Shown piece after piece: positions 8,043 through 16,459 of a stretch of 64,000 nt of DNA. This DNA is from Gordonia polyisoprenivorans NBRC 16320 = JCM 10675. GTDB taxonomy: Bacteria > Actinomycetota > Actinomycetes > Mycobacteriales > Mycobacteriaceae. A program made the translations under genes and the position numbers. Under the pieces are notes generated by a model. The model was not told the origin of the DNA, did not search any database, and was given only the letters and a program-made list of their open reading frames with translations. Location: assembly GCF_000241325.1 (NCBI RefSeq), contig NZ_BAEI01000039.1:1-64000 (forward strand), read 5' to 3'. Within the stretch, counting starts at the first letter, position 1, and each line of letters begins with the position of its first letter.

Positions 8043-8882
8043 TCAGATCAGCCGGCGCAACCGCGCGAACTCGGTGACGTCGGCGCGGAAACGGTCGAGG
8101 GTGACCAGGGTGTACATGCCGTCGATCTGCCGGTCCACCCACAGCTGGTGGATGCGCCGCAGATCGGCCTGGCGGGATTTCCATCCGATCCCGTCGATCA
8201 CCGCGAGGACCAGCTGCCGCGGCAACCGCACCTCGGCCATCTCCTCGATCTCCCGGACCGCGTCGGTGAGTTTGGAGCCGGTCGAATCGAAACCCTTTGC
8301 CGCGACCACGATGTCGGGTGCGTTCGGATCACCGACGATCAGATCGGCCGGTGCGGTGCGTCCGTTGCGGCCGGAGAACCGGGAGCGGGTCACGTAGTCG
8401 AGGCCCAGATCGCGGGCGATGTCCTCGATGTGGTCCTCGATGCGGCGGCCCGACGCACCCGCGCGTGTTGCGGTCAGTCGGGTGCCGGCGCGGGCGACGA
8501 GGATGTCGGCGAAGGTGTAGGTACGGTCCATCTGGGCGGTGAGCATGCGCACCAGGTCGAACTCCTCGTCGAGCCACGTGATCAACTCGACGGGCCGCTG
8601 CCGCGCCAGACCGTGCCACCCGGAGGTGTCGAACCGGTCGCGCAGAACGTTTTTCAGCTTCTCCTGCGACAGTCCGATGGCCAGACCCAGCACCGGGACA
8701 TCACCGGGATTCTCCCGTACCCACGCCGCGAGACCGGCGACGTCGGTGGCCATCAGCTCACCGAGTCCGGCGGTGGCGGCCGCGATGTGCTCGGCCTCGG
8801 GTGTCGACGCCGTCGGATCGACGTGAGAGGTCAAGCGTCCCAGCGTCTTCAGGTACTCGTCGAAGTCGGGCGCGTCGGCCAT
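8043..8882 (-). CDS. type II restriction endonuclease, DpnII-like
   Basis: A 279-residue soluble protein encoded 17 bases downstream of an adenine methyltransferase gene, the usual pairing for a type II system. The C-terminal half has ADLIVGDPNAPDIVVAAKGF followed by DSTGSKLTDAVREIEEM. That recalls the DpnII-type end of the catalytic core, where an acidic PD-(D/E)xK strand is followed by a GSKLNE-like helix. In this protein the position I expect to be Glu is Ala (VAAK), so the active site may be altered or my alignment off. The recognition sequence cannot be read. Its stop is at 8043 and no terminator is visible. Confidence 0.65.
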   Translation of the reverse strand: MADAPDFDEYLKTLGRLTSHVDPTASTPEAEHIAAATAGLGELMATDVAGLAAWVRENPGDVPVLGLAIGLSQEKLKNVLRDRFDTSGWHGLARQRPVELITWLDEEFDLVRMLTAQMDRTYTFADILVARAGTRLTATRAGASGRRIEDHIEDIARDLGLDYVTRSRFSGRNGRTAPADLIVGDPNAPDIVVAAKGFDSTGSKLTDAVREIEEMAEVRLPRQLVLAVIDGIGWKSRQADLRRIHQLWVDRQIDGMYTLVTLDRFRADVTEFARLRRLI

Positions 8883-8899
8883 CGGCTCGGTGGTCCCGC

Positions 8900-9997
8900 T
8901 CAGTCCCGACCGATGAACAAGAACTCGCTGACGTCACGCCGCGCCGCCGCGGCATGGGTGCCGAAGCTGTATTTGTGGTCGATCGCGATGACCTCGACAT
9001 GTGGCTTGACCTTGCCGAGCAGATCGACGATGCGATCGGGGCCGGGTAGCGCGTTCGACGAGTACGACAGCACGATCGCGCCGGCGTCGGTGAAATGGTC
9101 GAAGGTCCGCACCAACGCGTCGTCGATGGAGTGTTTGTAGGCGAACGGGGTGTACCGCTTGGGTAGCTTCTTGGTCTTGGTGTTCTCCATGATGGTCATG
9201 CCCTGCCAGTAGGCCGACAGCCCTTCGAGGAAGTGATAGCGCTTGATGTAGTCGTTGTCGTCGGACGGCGGGGCGTACGGCGGATCGAGGTACACCAGGT
9301 CCGGCGCACCCCCGAGTACTCCGGTGGCGTCGAGATCGAAAACGTCGCCGCACGAACTGTGATGCCGTGAGCCATTGCTGAACACGGTCGCGTTGTAGTC
9401 GGCCGCGGCCCGCAGCCGGAAGTGGTCGCGCAGCGACATCTGCAGATCACGGCGTCCGTCGGCATATCGGCTGGAATCGGTGAAGGTGAACACCCCGCGC
9501 GGTTGCTTGCGCGCCGCGGACAACACCAGCGCCGAGATCGCCAGATCCCGCCGATAACCCCGCAGCCGGTCGATGTGCGACCAAGCCGAATCCAGGAACG
9601 CGCGATCGGCCGCGTCGAAGTACAGCCCGTCGAAGGTCGAGGAGATGAAATCCCGGTCGTCGGCGGGCGGACCGCAGATCTCCTCGATGAGGTCGGCCTC
9701 GAGCCGCACCGACGAGTTGACCACGGTGGCGCGGGTGATGACGTGCGGGAAGTTGAGGAAATCGTTGGTGGCCACCGTGAATCCCTGCGCCTTGAGCAGG
9801 TAGGACACGACGCCCGACCCGGAGAACGCGTCAACGGCGGTGCTGCCGCCGATCTCGGCGAAGGTGCGCTCGAGATGCGGCAGCAGACGGTACTTGGAGC
9901 CCATGTACCGCAACCGCGGAAAGCGCTGCGCGGCGGCGACGATGTCGGTCGAGGCGACACGTCGAGACGATGCGGTGGGGGACTCGGCGCGACTCAC
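8900..9997 (-). CDS. adenine-specific DNA methyltransferase (D12 class)
   Basis: A D12-class N6-adenine methyltransferase of about 365 residues. The SAM-binding part has RLRYMGSKYRLLPHLERTF and AVDAFSGSGVVSYLLK (the FxGxG motif). The catalytic motif is DPPY in VYLDPPYAPPSDDNDY, followed by the family-typical KRYHFLEGLSAYW. It should protect host DNA from the adjacent nuclease. The start is uncertain: I give the GTG at 9997, but an ATG at 10069 is in frame and no start has a convincing ribosome site. It is divergent from the HIT gene, 123 bases away. Confidence 0.85.
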   Translation of the reverse strand: MSRAESPTASSRRVASTDIVAAAQRFPRLRYMGSKYRLLPHLERTFAEIGGSTAVDAFSGSGVVSYLLKAQGFTVATNDFLNFPHVITRATVVNSSVRLEADLIEEICGPPADDRDFISSTFDGLYFDAADRAFLDSAWSHIDRLRGYRRDLAISALVLSAARKQPRGVFTFTDSSRYADGRRDLQMSLRDHFRLRAAADYNATVFSNGSRHHSSCGDVFDLDATGVLGGAPDLVYLDPPYAPPSDDNDYIKRYHFLEGLSAYWQGMTIMENTKTKKLPKRYTPFAYKHSIDDALVRTFDHFTDAGAIVLSYSSNALPGPDRIVDLLGKVKPHVEVIAIDHKYSFGTHAAAARRDVSEFLFIGRD

Positions 9998-10120
9998 AGC
10001 AGCAAGGATGTCACGGGCCCCCGACAGTGTGTCGCCAACACGGCGGTTGGCCGACACGGCGGTGAACATCTTGGCTGCGCCCGGACCCCCGCGGCCCGGC
10101 CGCACCCTAGACTGAGGTGC

Positions 10121-10546
10121 ATGTCGTCGGTTTTCACGAAGATCATCAACGGAGAGCTACCCGGTCGGTTCGTCTGGCAGGACGGACAAGCCGTGGCGTT
10201 CCTGACCATCGAGCCGGTCACCCCCGGACACCTGCTGGTGGTACCCCGCAAAGAGGTCGATCACTGGGAGCAGATGGACACCGCCTCCTTCACCCACCTC
10301 ACCGACGTCGCGCAGAAGGTCGGCCGCGCGGTCAAGGAGGCGTTCGACGCCCCGCGGATGGGACTGCTGATCGCCGGCCTCGAGGTGCCGCACGTGCACA
10401 TCCACGTCTTCCCGGCGCTGAGCATGGAGACCTTCGACCTGACCAACGCCCGCAAGGACATCACCCCCGCCGAACTCGACGCCGATGCCGAGAAGATCCG
10501 GGACGCGCTGCGCGCGACGGGCTACAGCGAGTACGTGAACGACTGA
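10121..10546 (+). CDS. HIT family nucleotide hydrolase/transferase
   Basis: A 141-residue protein with the histidine triad HVHIHVF near residue 90 and the family N-terminus FTKIINGELPGRFVWQD. HIT proteins hydrolyse or transfer nucleotidyl groups from adenosine or dinucleotide substrates. A HIT gene also sits next to phoPR in M. tuberculosis, which supports conserved gene order with the restriction-modification pair inserted beside it. The ATG has GAGGTG four bases upstream. A strong hairpin lies 24 bases after the stop. Confidence 0.9.
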   Translation: MSSVFTKIINGELPGRFVWQDGQAVAFLTIEPVTPGHLLVVPRKEVDHWEQMDTASFTHLTDVAQKVGRAVKEAFDAPRMGLLIAGLEVPHVHIHVFPALSMETFDLTNARKDITPAELDADAEKIRDALRATGYSEYVND

Positions 10547-10570
10547 CGTCCATCAGTCGACCCCCGCGTC

Positions 10571-10619
10571 GATCAGTATGACGTTTCACCCGGATTCCGG
10601 AGGAACCGTCATACTGATC
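10571..10619. terminator. putative bidirectional terminator hairpin
   Basis: GATCAGTATGACG (10571-10583) pairs perfectly with CGTCATACTGATC (10607-10619) around a 23-base loop that itself holds a near-palindrome (CCGGATTCCGG). It lies between the convergent HIT and RecQ-like genes. There is no T-run, so termination is inferred only from position. The arms are less GC-rich than usual for this genome. Confidence 0.5.
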
Positions 10620-10664
10620 AATCGGCTCCGCCGGCGCAGGGTCTCGAGGCGCGGTGCCGCGCCC

Positions 10665-12779
10665 TCACACCGTCCGATGGATCAGCAGGGGCAGCACCGC
10701 GGTCGCGCCCGCATCGCGTAAAGCGCTCGCGGCCAATGTGATCGGCCAACCCGACCGGGACTCGTCGACGACCAGCAGCACCGCCCGGCCCGCCACCCCG
10801 GCCGGCGGCTCGCCGAGCCGGGCCTGCCAGAACGCGGCCTCGGCGGCACCGGGAGCGTCCCGGGGTGGGCCGTCGCCCATCTGTACGGGCATCGCTACGC
10901 CGTCACGTTTGCCGACCGAGCACAGATGCGCGGCGAGATCGGCGGCCAGGGTGGTGCCGGTCAGACGCAGCGAACAGATGAGATCCGGCCGGATACCGGA
11001 CTCGCGGCCCCACGCCGACAGTGTCGCCACCGCCGCATCACCGAGGTCGGCGAGCGCCTGCGCATCGTGATCGCGTGCGGCGGCAAGCAACTCCGACCAC
11101 TCCGGTGCGTCGGCGTGCGCGAGTACCCGACCGGGTTCGGCCAGACGCGCGGCGGGAATCCGGCCGCGCCCGACCTCACCGCCAGGCCACATCTTGCGGG
11201 GCTCGAGGACCTGCGCGGCCCGCCGAAGCGAGACCGTCACCGAGCGCACCACCGCCGGGTCGACGGCGTCGTCGAGTGGCTCGGTGAGATGACCGCGACA
11301 TACCGAACAACGGCCGCACGCCCCGGCATCCGGGTCGTCGAGCGACTCGGTGAGCAACTGCATCAGGCAGCGGCGTGAGGAGATGTAGTCGCGCATGATG
11401 TCGGCCTCGCGGCGGCGCACCGCGAGCACGCCGTCGTAGTGTGCGGCGTCGAAGGACCACGGCCGGCCGGTCGCCGACCAGCCGTCGGAGCCGCGTTCAG
11501 TGGCGCCGTCGACGGCGAGTTGCTTGAGCATCAACTCGATTCGGCCCCGCCGCACACCCGTCTGCGCCTCGAGTGCGACGACGCTCAGCGGCTCGTCGGC
11601 CTCGCCGAGCGCGTCGAGGACCACCTGCATGCGCTTGGGGTCGGGGATGGTCGCGGTGGCGAAATGCTCCCAGATCGCGTCGTCGGTGGCCGAGGCGAGC
11701 AGCATCACCACGGCTTCGTCGAGCGCACGCCCGGCGCGACCGACCTGCTGGTAATAGGAGACCGGTGAGGGCGGCGATCCCACGTGCACCACGAAACCGA
11801 GGTCGGGTTTGTCGTAACCCATGCCCAGCGCCGAGGTGGCCACGAGTGCCTTGACGTCGTTGCGCAGCAACGCATCCTCGAGCTGGTGGCGTCGATCGGC
11901 ATCGAGCTGCCCGGTGTAGGCGGCGACCGGGAGGTCGTCACCATGGACCGCTCGGATCGCGCCGACAAGCCGGTCGGCGTCGGCGACGGTGAGGACGTAG
12001 ACGATCCCCGACCCCGGCAACTCCGGGAGATGCTGCGCCACCCACGCGTACCGCTGGATGGGGGAGAGGCCGTCGATCACGTTCAGGTGCAGCGACTTTC
12101 GCGCCAGCGAACCGCGCAGCACCAGGGTCTGTGTACCGGCGCCGCCGCCTGCGCTCATCTGTGCCGCGACGTCGGCGGTGACCCGCTCGTTGGCGGTGGC
12201 CGTGGTCGCCAGCACCGGCGTGTCCGGGTTGAGCGTCCGCAGGACATCGGCGACGCGCCGATAGTCCGGCCGGAAATCGTGCCCCCAGTCCGAGATCGCA
12301 TGTGCCTCGTCGATGACGAGCAGACCGAGCCGCCCGGCCATCGCGTCGAGCACGCGACGCCCGAACCCCGGATTGGCCAGCCGCTCCGGCGACACCAACA
12401 GCACATCGAGATCGTCGGCGCGCAATGACGCCTCGATCTGGTTCCACTCGGACACATTCGACGAGTTCAGCGTCGCTGCGCGCAGGCCGGCCCGCTCGGC
12501 CGCCGACACCTGATCGCGCATCAACGACAACAGCGGTGACACGATCAGCGTCGCGCCGTGCCGACGCTGCCGCAGAATGGCCGTCGCCGCCCAGTACACC
12601 GCGGACTTGCCCCATCCGGTGGCCTGCACGACCAGCACCCGCGCGGCCGCAACCGTGGTCAGCCCCGCGATCGCCTCGAGCTGATCATCGCGCAGCGCGG
12701 CACCCGGCCCGGCGAGGCTGGTGATGACCGCTTGCGCGGCCGCGAGATCCGGTGAGTTCAGCGTCTGGGTGCCCGACAT
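10665..12779 (-). CDS. RecQ-family ATP-dependent DNA helicase
   Basis: A 704-residue superfamily 2 helicase. Motif I is QATGWGKSAVYW, motif II is VIDEAHAISDWGHDFRPDY, motif III is LATTATA, and motif VI is QQVGRAGRA. A zinc-binding region follows with CGRCSVCRG. The C-terminus (AVLLVVDESRSGWPITLAA) resembles a phosphoribosyltransferase-like domain, a combination known for actinobacterial RecQ-like proteins. Motif I lacks the canonical GKT/S Thr position next to Lys but has GKS. Expected role: DNA unwinding in recombination and repair. It is convergent with the HIT gene. Confidence 0.88.
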   Translation of the reverse strand: MSGTQTLNSPDLAAAQAVITSLAGPGAALRDDQLEAIAGLTTVAAARVLVVQATGWGKSAVYWAATAILRQRRHGATLIVSPLLSLMRDQVSAAERAGLRAATLNSSNVSEWNQIEASLRADDLDVLLVSPERLANPGFGRRVLDAMAGRLGLLVIDEAHAISDWGHDFRPDYRRVADVLRTLNPDTPVLATTATANERVTADVAAQMSAGGGAGTQTLVLRGSLARKSLHLNVIDGLSPIQRYAWVAQHLPELPGSGIVYVLTVADADRLVGAIRAVHGDDLPVAAYTGQLDADRRHQLEDALLRNDVKALVATSALGMGYDKPDLGFVVHVGSPPSPVSYYQQVGRAGRALDEAVVMLLASATDDAIWEHFATATIPDPKRMQVVLDALGEADEPLSVVALEAQTGVRRGRIELMLKQLAVDGATERGSDGWSATGRPWSFDAAHYDGVLAVRRREADIMRDYISSRRCLMQLLTESLDDPDAGACGRCSVCRGHLTEPLDDAVDPAVVRSVTVSLRRAAQVLEPRKMWPGGEVGRGRIPAARLAEPGRVLAHADAPEWSELLAAARDHDAQALADLGDAAVATLSAWGRESGIRPDLICSLRLTGTTLAADLAAHLCSVGKRDGVAMPVQMGDGPPRDAPGAAEAAFWQARLGEPPAGVAGRAVLLVVDESRSGWPITLAASALRDAGATAVLPLLIHRTV

Positions 12780-12919
12780 GCGCCCAATCTATCGTCCTGC
12801 GCCGACAACGCCCTGACCTGCGCAGATCCGGCATCGCGGGCGCGGTGCGCAGGGGGTGTCAGCTCACAGGTAACTGGCAGGTCGAGCGCAGAGTGGGGTC
12901 AGCCGGGGCCGCGAAGCTT

Positions 12920-14200
12920 ATGGGCATGACGACAGAAGCGATCCCGCAGGCCGCCGCCCCGATCATGGTGGTCGCCGACAGCTCCGCCGCTGCCCCCGTC
13001 CTCGACATCGTCGTTCCCGTGTACAACGAGGAGAACGACATCGCCCGATGCCTGCAGCGACTGCACGAACATCTCCGTACCAACGTGCCGTTCTCGGCGC
13101 GAATCACCGTCGCCGACAACGCGAGCACCGACTCCACGGTCGCCATCGCCGCGGGCATCGCCGACGAGCTCGACGGCATCCGCGTCGCCCATCTCGATGA
13201 GAAGGGACGCGGCCGCGCGCTCAAGGCCGTGTGGTCCCGCAGCGACGCCCAGATCGTCGCCTACTGCGACGTCGATCTGTCCACCGATCTCAACGCGCTG
13301 ATGCCGCTGATCGCCCCGCTGATCTCGGGCCACTCCGACGTCGCGATCGGCACGCGGTTGTCGAAGGATTCGCGGGTGGTGCGTGGGCCGAAGCGCGAGT
13401 TCATCTCCCGCTCGTACAACCTGATCCTGCGAACCACGATGCGCGCCAAGTTCTCCGACGCCCAGTGCGGTTTCAAGGCGATGCGCACCGACATCGGCCG
13501 TCAGGTGCTGCCCTACATCGAGGACACCGGGTGGTTCTTCGACACAGAGCTTCTCGTCATCGCCGAACGCATCGGGTTGCGGATCGCCGAGGTACCGGTC
13601 GATTGGGTCGACGACCCCAACAGCACCGTCGACATCGTTTCCACCGCCGTCGAGGACCTCAAGGGCTGCGCACGGGTCGGTTACGCGCTCACCTCCGGCA
13701 AGCTGCCGATCGCCGACCTGCGCACCACGGTCGGCCGCGAACGTGCGCCCGGCCCGGCGATCGCGGGTGTGCCGCACGGCATGGTCGGCCAACTCGTGCG
13801 GTTCTGCGTCGTCGGCGTCATCTGCACGATCGCCTACGCCGTCCTCTACCTGCTGTTGCACTCCTTCCTGGGTGCGCAGGTGTCCAACTTCGTGGCGCTG
13901 GCGGTCACCGCTGTCCTCAACACCGCGGCCAACCGGCGTTTCAGCTTCGGTGTGCAGGGGCGCGAGGATGCGGTCAAGCATCAGTTCTTCGGTTTCGGGG
14001 TGTTCCTGTTCGGGTGGGCGGTGACCGCGCTGTCGCTGTTCGGTCTCGATCACTTCGCCCCCGGCGCGGGCAAGCACGTCGAGTTGCTGGTGCTCGTGAT
14101 CGCCAACCTGGTGGCCACCGCCACCCGATTCGTCGGACTACGGTGGGTGTTCCGCTCGCATCTGCAGCGTCGCCCGGCCGCCGGGTCCGCGCAGCCCTGA
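12920..14200 (+). CDS. family 2 glycosyltransferase fused to a GtrA-like membrane domain
   Basis: The N-terminal half is a GT2 domain: LDIVVPVYNEENDIARCL, ADNASTDST, and CDVDLSTDLNAL, which holds the DxD metal motif. The C-terminal part is a four-helix GtrA-like domain (VRFCVVGVICTIAYAVLYLLL and onward, ending RFVGLRWVFRS). Such proteins usually transfer a sugar to polyprenyl phosphate on the inner face of the membrane for later flipping. The next gene is a GT39-type transferase that would use such a lipid-linked sugar, so the two probably work in one cell-envelope glycosylation pathway. The start is ATG 12920 or 12926; no strong ribosome site is visible. Confidence 0.85.
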   Translation: MGMTTEAIPQAAAPIMVVADSSAAAPVLDIVVPVYNEENDIARCLQRLHEHLRTNVPFSARITVADNASTDSTVAIAAGIADELDGIRVAHLDEKGRGRALKAVWSRSDAQIVAYCDVDLSTDLNALMPLIAPLISGHSDVAIGTRLSKDSRVVRGPKREFISRSYNLILRTTMRAKFSDAQCGFKAMRTDIGRQVLPYIEDTGWFFDTELLVIAERIGLRIAEVPVDWVDDPNSTVDIVSTAVEDLKGCARVGYALTSGKLPIADLRTTVGRERAPGPAIAGVPHGMVGQLVRFCVVGVICTIAYAVLYLLLHSFLGAQVSNFVALAVTAVLNTAANRRFSFGVQGREDAVKHQFFGFGVFLFGWAVTALSLFGLDHFAPGAGKHVELLVLVIANLVATATRFVGLRWVFRSHLQRRPAAGSAQP

Positions 14201-14267
14201 CTCCGGCGAGCAACCGACAGATCCGCGCATCACAACTCCCCCGCGCAGCGGGCCGGTGAAAGAGACC

Positions 14268-16442
14268 ATGAGCGAACGCGACAAATCCTCGATCCCCGAG
14301 AATTCGCCCCCGACCAGTACCACCTCCCCTGTTGCGGCCCCGGATGAGAACTCCCGGGGCCGTAGCCCTGTCTCGGTACCCGCCGATCCGCCGGCGGTGT
14401 GGAAATGGTCGACGCTGGCCGCACTGATCGTGGTGACCGCGATCATCGACCTCTGGCACCTGTCGCTCAACGGGTGGGCCAACTCCTTCTACTCGGCGGC
14501 CATCCAGGCCGGCTCGCAATCGTGGAAGGCGTGGTTCTTCGGTTCGTCGGACATGGCGAACTCCATCACCGTCGACAAACCTCCTGCCTCGCTGTGGATT
14601 CCGGCGATCTCGGTCCGTATCTTCGGGCTCAATTCGTGGGCGATCCTGGTGCCCAACGCGTTGATGGGTGTGGCGTCGGTGGCGCTGCTGTACTGGATCA
14701 CCCGCCGCTACCTCGGGCACTGGGCGGGCATCCTCGCCGGCGGCGTGCTGGCGTTGACGCCGGTCGCGGCGATGATGTTTCGCTTCAACAATCCCGAGGC
14801 GCTGCTCATCCTGCTGATGATCGCCGCGGTCTGGGCGTGTCTGCGGGCGGTCGAGGATGGTCGGCTGCGGTGGATGATCCTGGTCGGTGTCTTCGTCGGA
14901 TTCGGCTTCCTCACCAAGCAACTCCAGGTCATGCTGATCGTGCCGCCGCTGGCCCTGACCTACCTCGCATTCGGGCCCCACGGGTGGGTCAAACGTGTCG
15001 GGCATCTGGTGGCTGCGCTGGCCGCACTCGTCGTCAGCGCGGGCTGGTGGATTCTCACCGTCGAGCTGTGGCCGGCGTCGTCGCGGCCCTGGATCGGCGG
15101 TTCGCAGAACAACTCGATCCTCGAACTCACGTTGGGCTACAACGGTTTCGGCAGGCTCTCCGGCGACGAGACCGGCAGCGTCATGCCCGGCGGCGGACGC
15201 GGATACGACCGCGGCGCCTTCGGCGGCATGGGCTTTCCCGGCGACTTCGGCGGACCCGGTGGCCCCGGCGGTCGCGGCGGCATGTGGGGCGAAACCGGGA
15301 TCTGGCGGATGTTCCAGCCCGCCCAGGGCGGCCAGATCGCCTGGCTCATCCCGAGCGCGCTGATCCTGGGTGTCGGTGCGCTGGTGATCCTCGGCCGCTA
15401 CCGCAGCGCCGCGCGCACCGACCCGCGTCGCGCCTACCTCTCGGTGTGGGGGCTGTGGCTGGTCATCACGATGGCGGTCTTCAGCTTCATGGCCGGCATC
15501 TTCCACAGCTACTACACCGCAGCGCTCGCACCCGCGGTGGCGGCGGTTCTCGCCGGCGGCGCCGCCGTGGCCTGGCGGGTGCGCGAACGGCTGTGGGTGC
15601 GCATCCTGCTCGCCGTCGCGGTGTGGTTCGGCGCGATCTGGGCGTTCGTGTTGCTCGGGCGCTCACCGGATTTCGTGCCGTGGCTGCGCTGGATCGTCTT
15701 GTTCGTGGGAGTGGTCGGCGGTGCGGTGATGCTCCTCGCGCATCGTGTCTACCTCTCGTCGCTGGCCCTGGTGTTAGCGCTCGTCGCGGGCCTGGCCGGT
15801 CCGCTGGCGTACACGATCGACACCATCACCACCGCCAAGCAGGGCTCGATCATCAGCGCGGGACCGCGCGTCGAGGGCGACGGACCCGGTGGATTCGGCG
15901 GTCCCGGACGCGGCAACCGGCGCCCGCAGATGCCCGGCGGTATGGGTCAGATGCCCGGAATGGGCCAGGGTCAGATGCCCGGCGGTATGGGACGGTTCCC
16001 CGGCATGGGTCAGATGCCCGGCGGATTCGGCGGGCGCACCGGCGCCTACGGCGGTATGGGTGGCATGGGCGGTCCGGCCGGCGGGTTGCTGATGGGCTCG
16101 ACGCCCAGCGCCGAGATGGTTGCGACGCTGCGCAGCAACGCCGACGACTTCACCTGGGTCGCGGCGGCCATCGGGTCCAACACGGCGTCGGGATATCAAC
16201 TCGAATCGGGCTACTCGGTGATGCCGATCGGCGGCTTCAACGGCACCGACCCGTCGCCGACACTCGCGCAGTTCCAGAAGCTGGTGGAGCAGAAGGAGAT
16301 CCACTACTTCATCGGTGGCGGCATGATGATGGGTGGGCGGTCGGATGGCCCGTCGGCACAGATCACCGAGTGGGTGGAGAGTCATTTCACCAAGTTGACG
16401 ATCGACAATGTCACCTTGTATGACCTGACGTCACCGACCTGA
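14268..16442 (+). CDS. GT39/ArnT-like membrane glycosyltransferase with Gly/Met-rich inserts
   Basis: A 724-residue polytopic protein. The first helices (STLAALIVVTAIIDLWHLS), the conserved TVDKPPASLW motif and multiple later helices mark it as a PMT_2/GT39 lipid-linked-sugar transferase acting on the outer face of the membrane. Two low-complexity inserts stand out: a Gly-rich stretch near 15180-15290 (GRGYDRGAFGGMGFPGDFGG) and a Met/Gly/Pro repeat near 15880-16090 built on MPGGMG and MPGMG units. Similar inserts occur in Gordonia and mycobacterial relatives; their role is unknown. The ATG at 14268 follows GAAAGAG, 67 bases after the GT2 gene. Confidence 0.85.
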   Translation: MSERDKSSIPENSPPTSTTSPVAAPDENSRGRSPVSVPADPPAVWKWSTLAALIVVTAIIDLWHLSLNGWANSFYSAAIQAGSQSWKAWFFGSSDMANSITVDKPPASLWIPAISVRIFGLNSWAILVPNALMGVASVALLYWITRRYLGHWAGILAGGVLALTPVAAMMFRFNNPEALLILLMIAAVWACLRAVEDGRLRWMILVGVFVGFGFLTKQLQVMLIVPPLALTYLAFGPHGWVKRVGHLVAALAALVVSAGWWILTVELWPASSRPWIGGSQNNSILELTLGYNGFGRLSGDETGSVMPGGGRGYDRGAFGGMGFPGDFGGPGGPGGRGGMWGETGIWRMFQPAQGGQIAWLIPSALILGVGALVILGRYRSAARTDPRRAYLSVWGLWLVITMAVFSFMAGIFHSYYTAALAPAVAAVLAGGAAVAWRVRERLWVRILLAVAVWFGAIWAFVLLGRSPDFVPWLRWIVLFVGVVGGAVMLLAHRVYLSSLALVLALVAGLAGPLAYTIDTITTAKQGSIISAGPRVEGDGPGGFGGPGRGNRRPQMPGGMGQMPGMGQGQMPGGMGRFPGMGQMPGGFGGRTGAYGGMGGMGGPAGGLLMGSTPSAEMVATLRSNADDFTWVAAAIGSNTASGYQLESGYSVMPIGGFNGTDPSPTLAQFQKLVEQKEIHYFIGGGMMMGGRSDGPSAQITEWVESHFTKLTIDNVTLYDLTSPT

Positions 16443-16459
16443 TCCGTTAGGGTGCCCTG

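Noticed and set aside
10637..10668. A further full copy of the GGTCTCGAGG intergenic element
   Set aside because: Only the first ten bases match; the rest diverges, so it is at most a remnant.
15180..16095. Gly-rich stretches as a PE/PPE-type protein
   Set aside because: The stretches lie within a polytopic GT39 transferase and there is no PE or PPE N-terminal domain.
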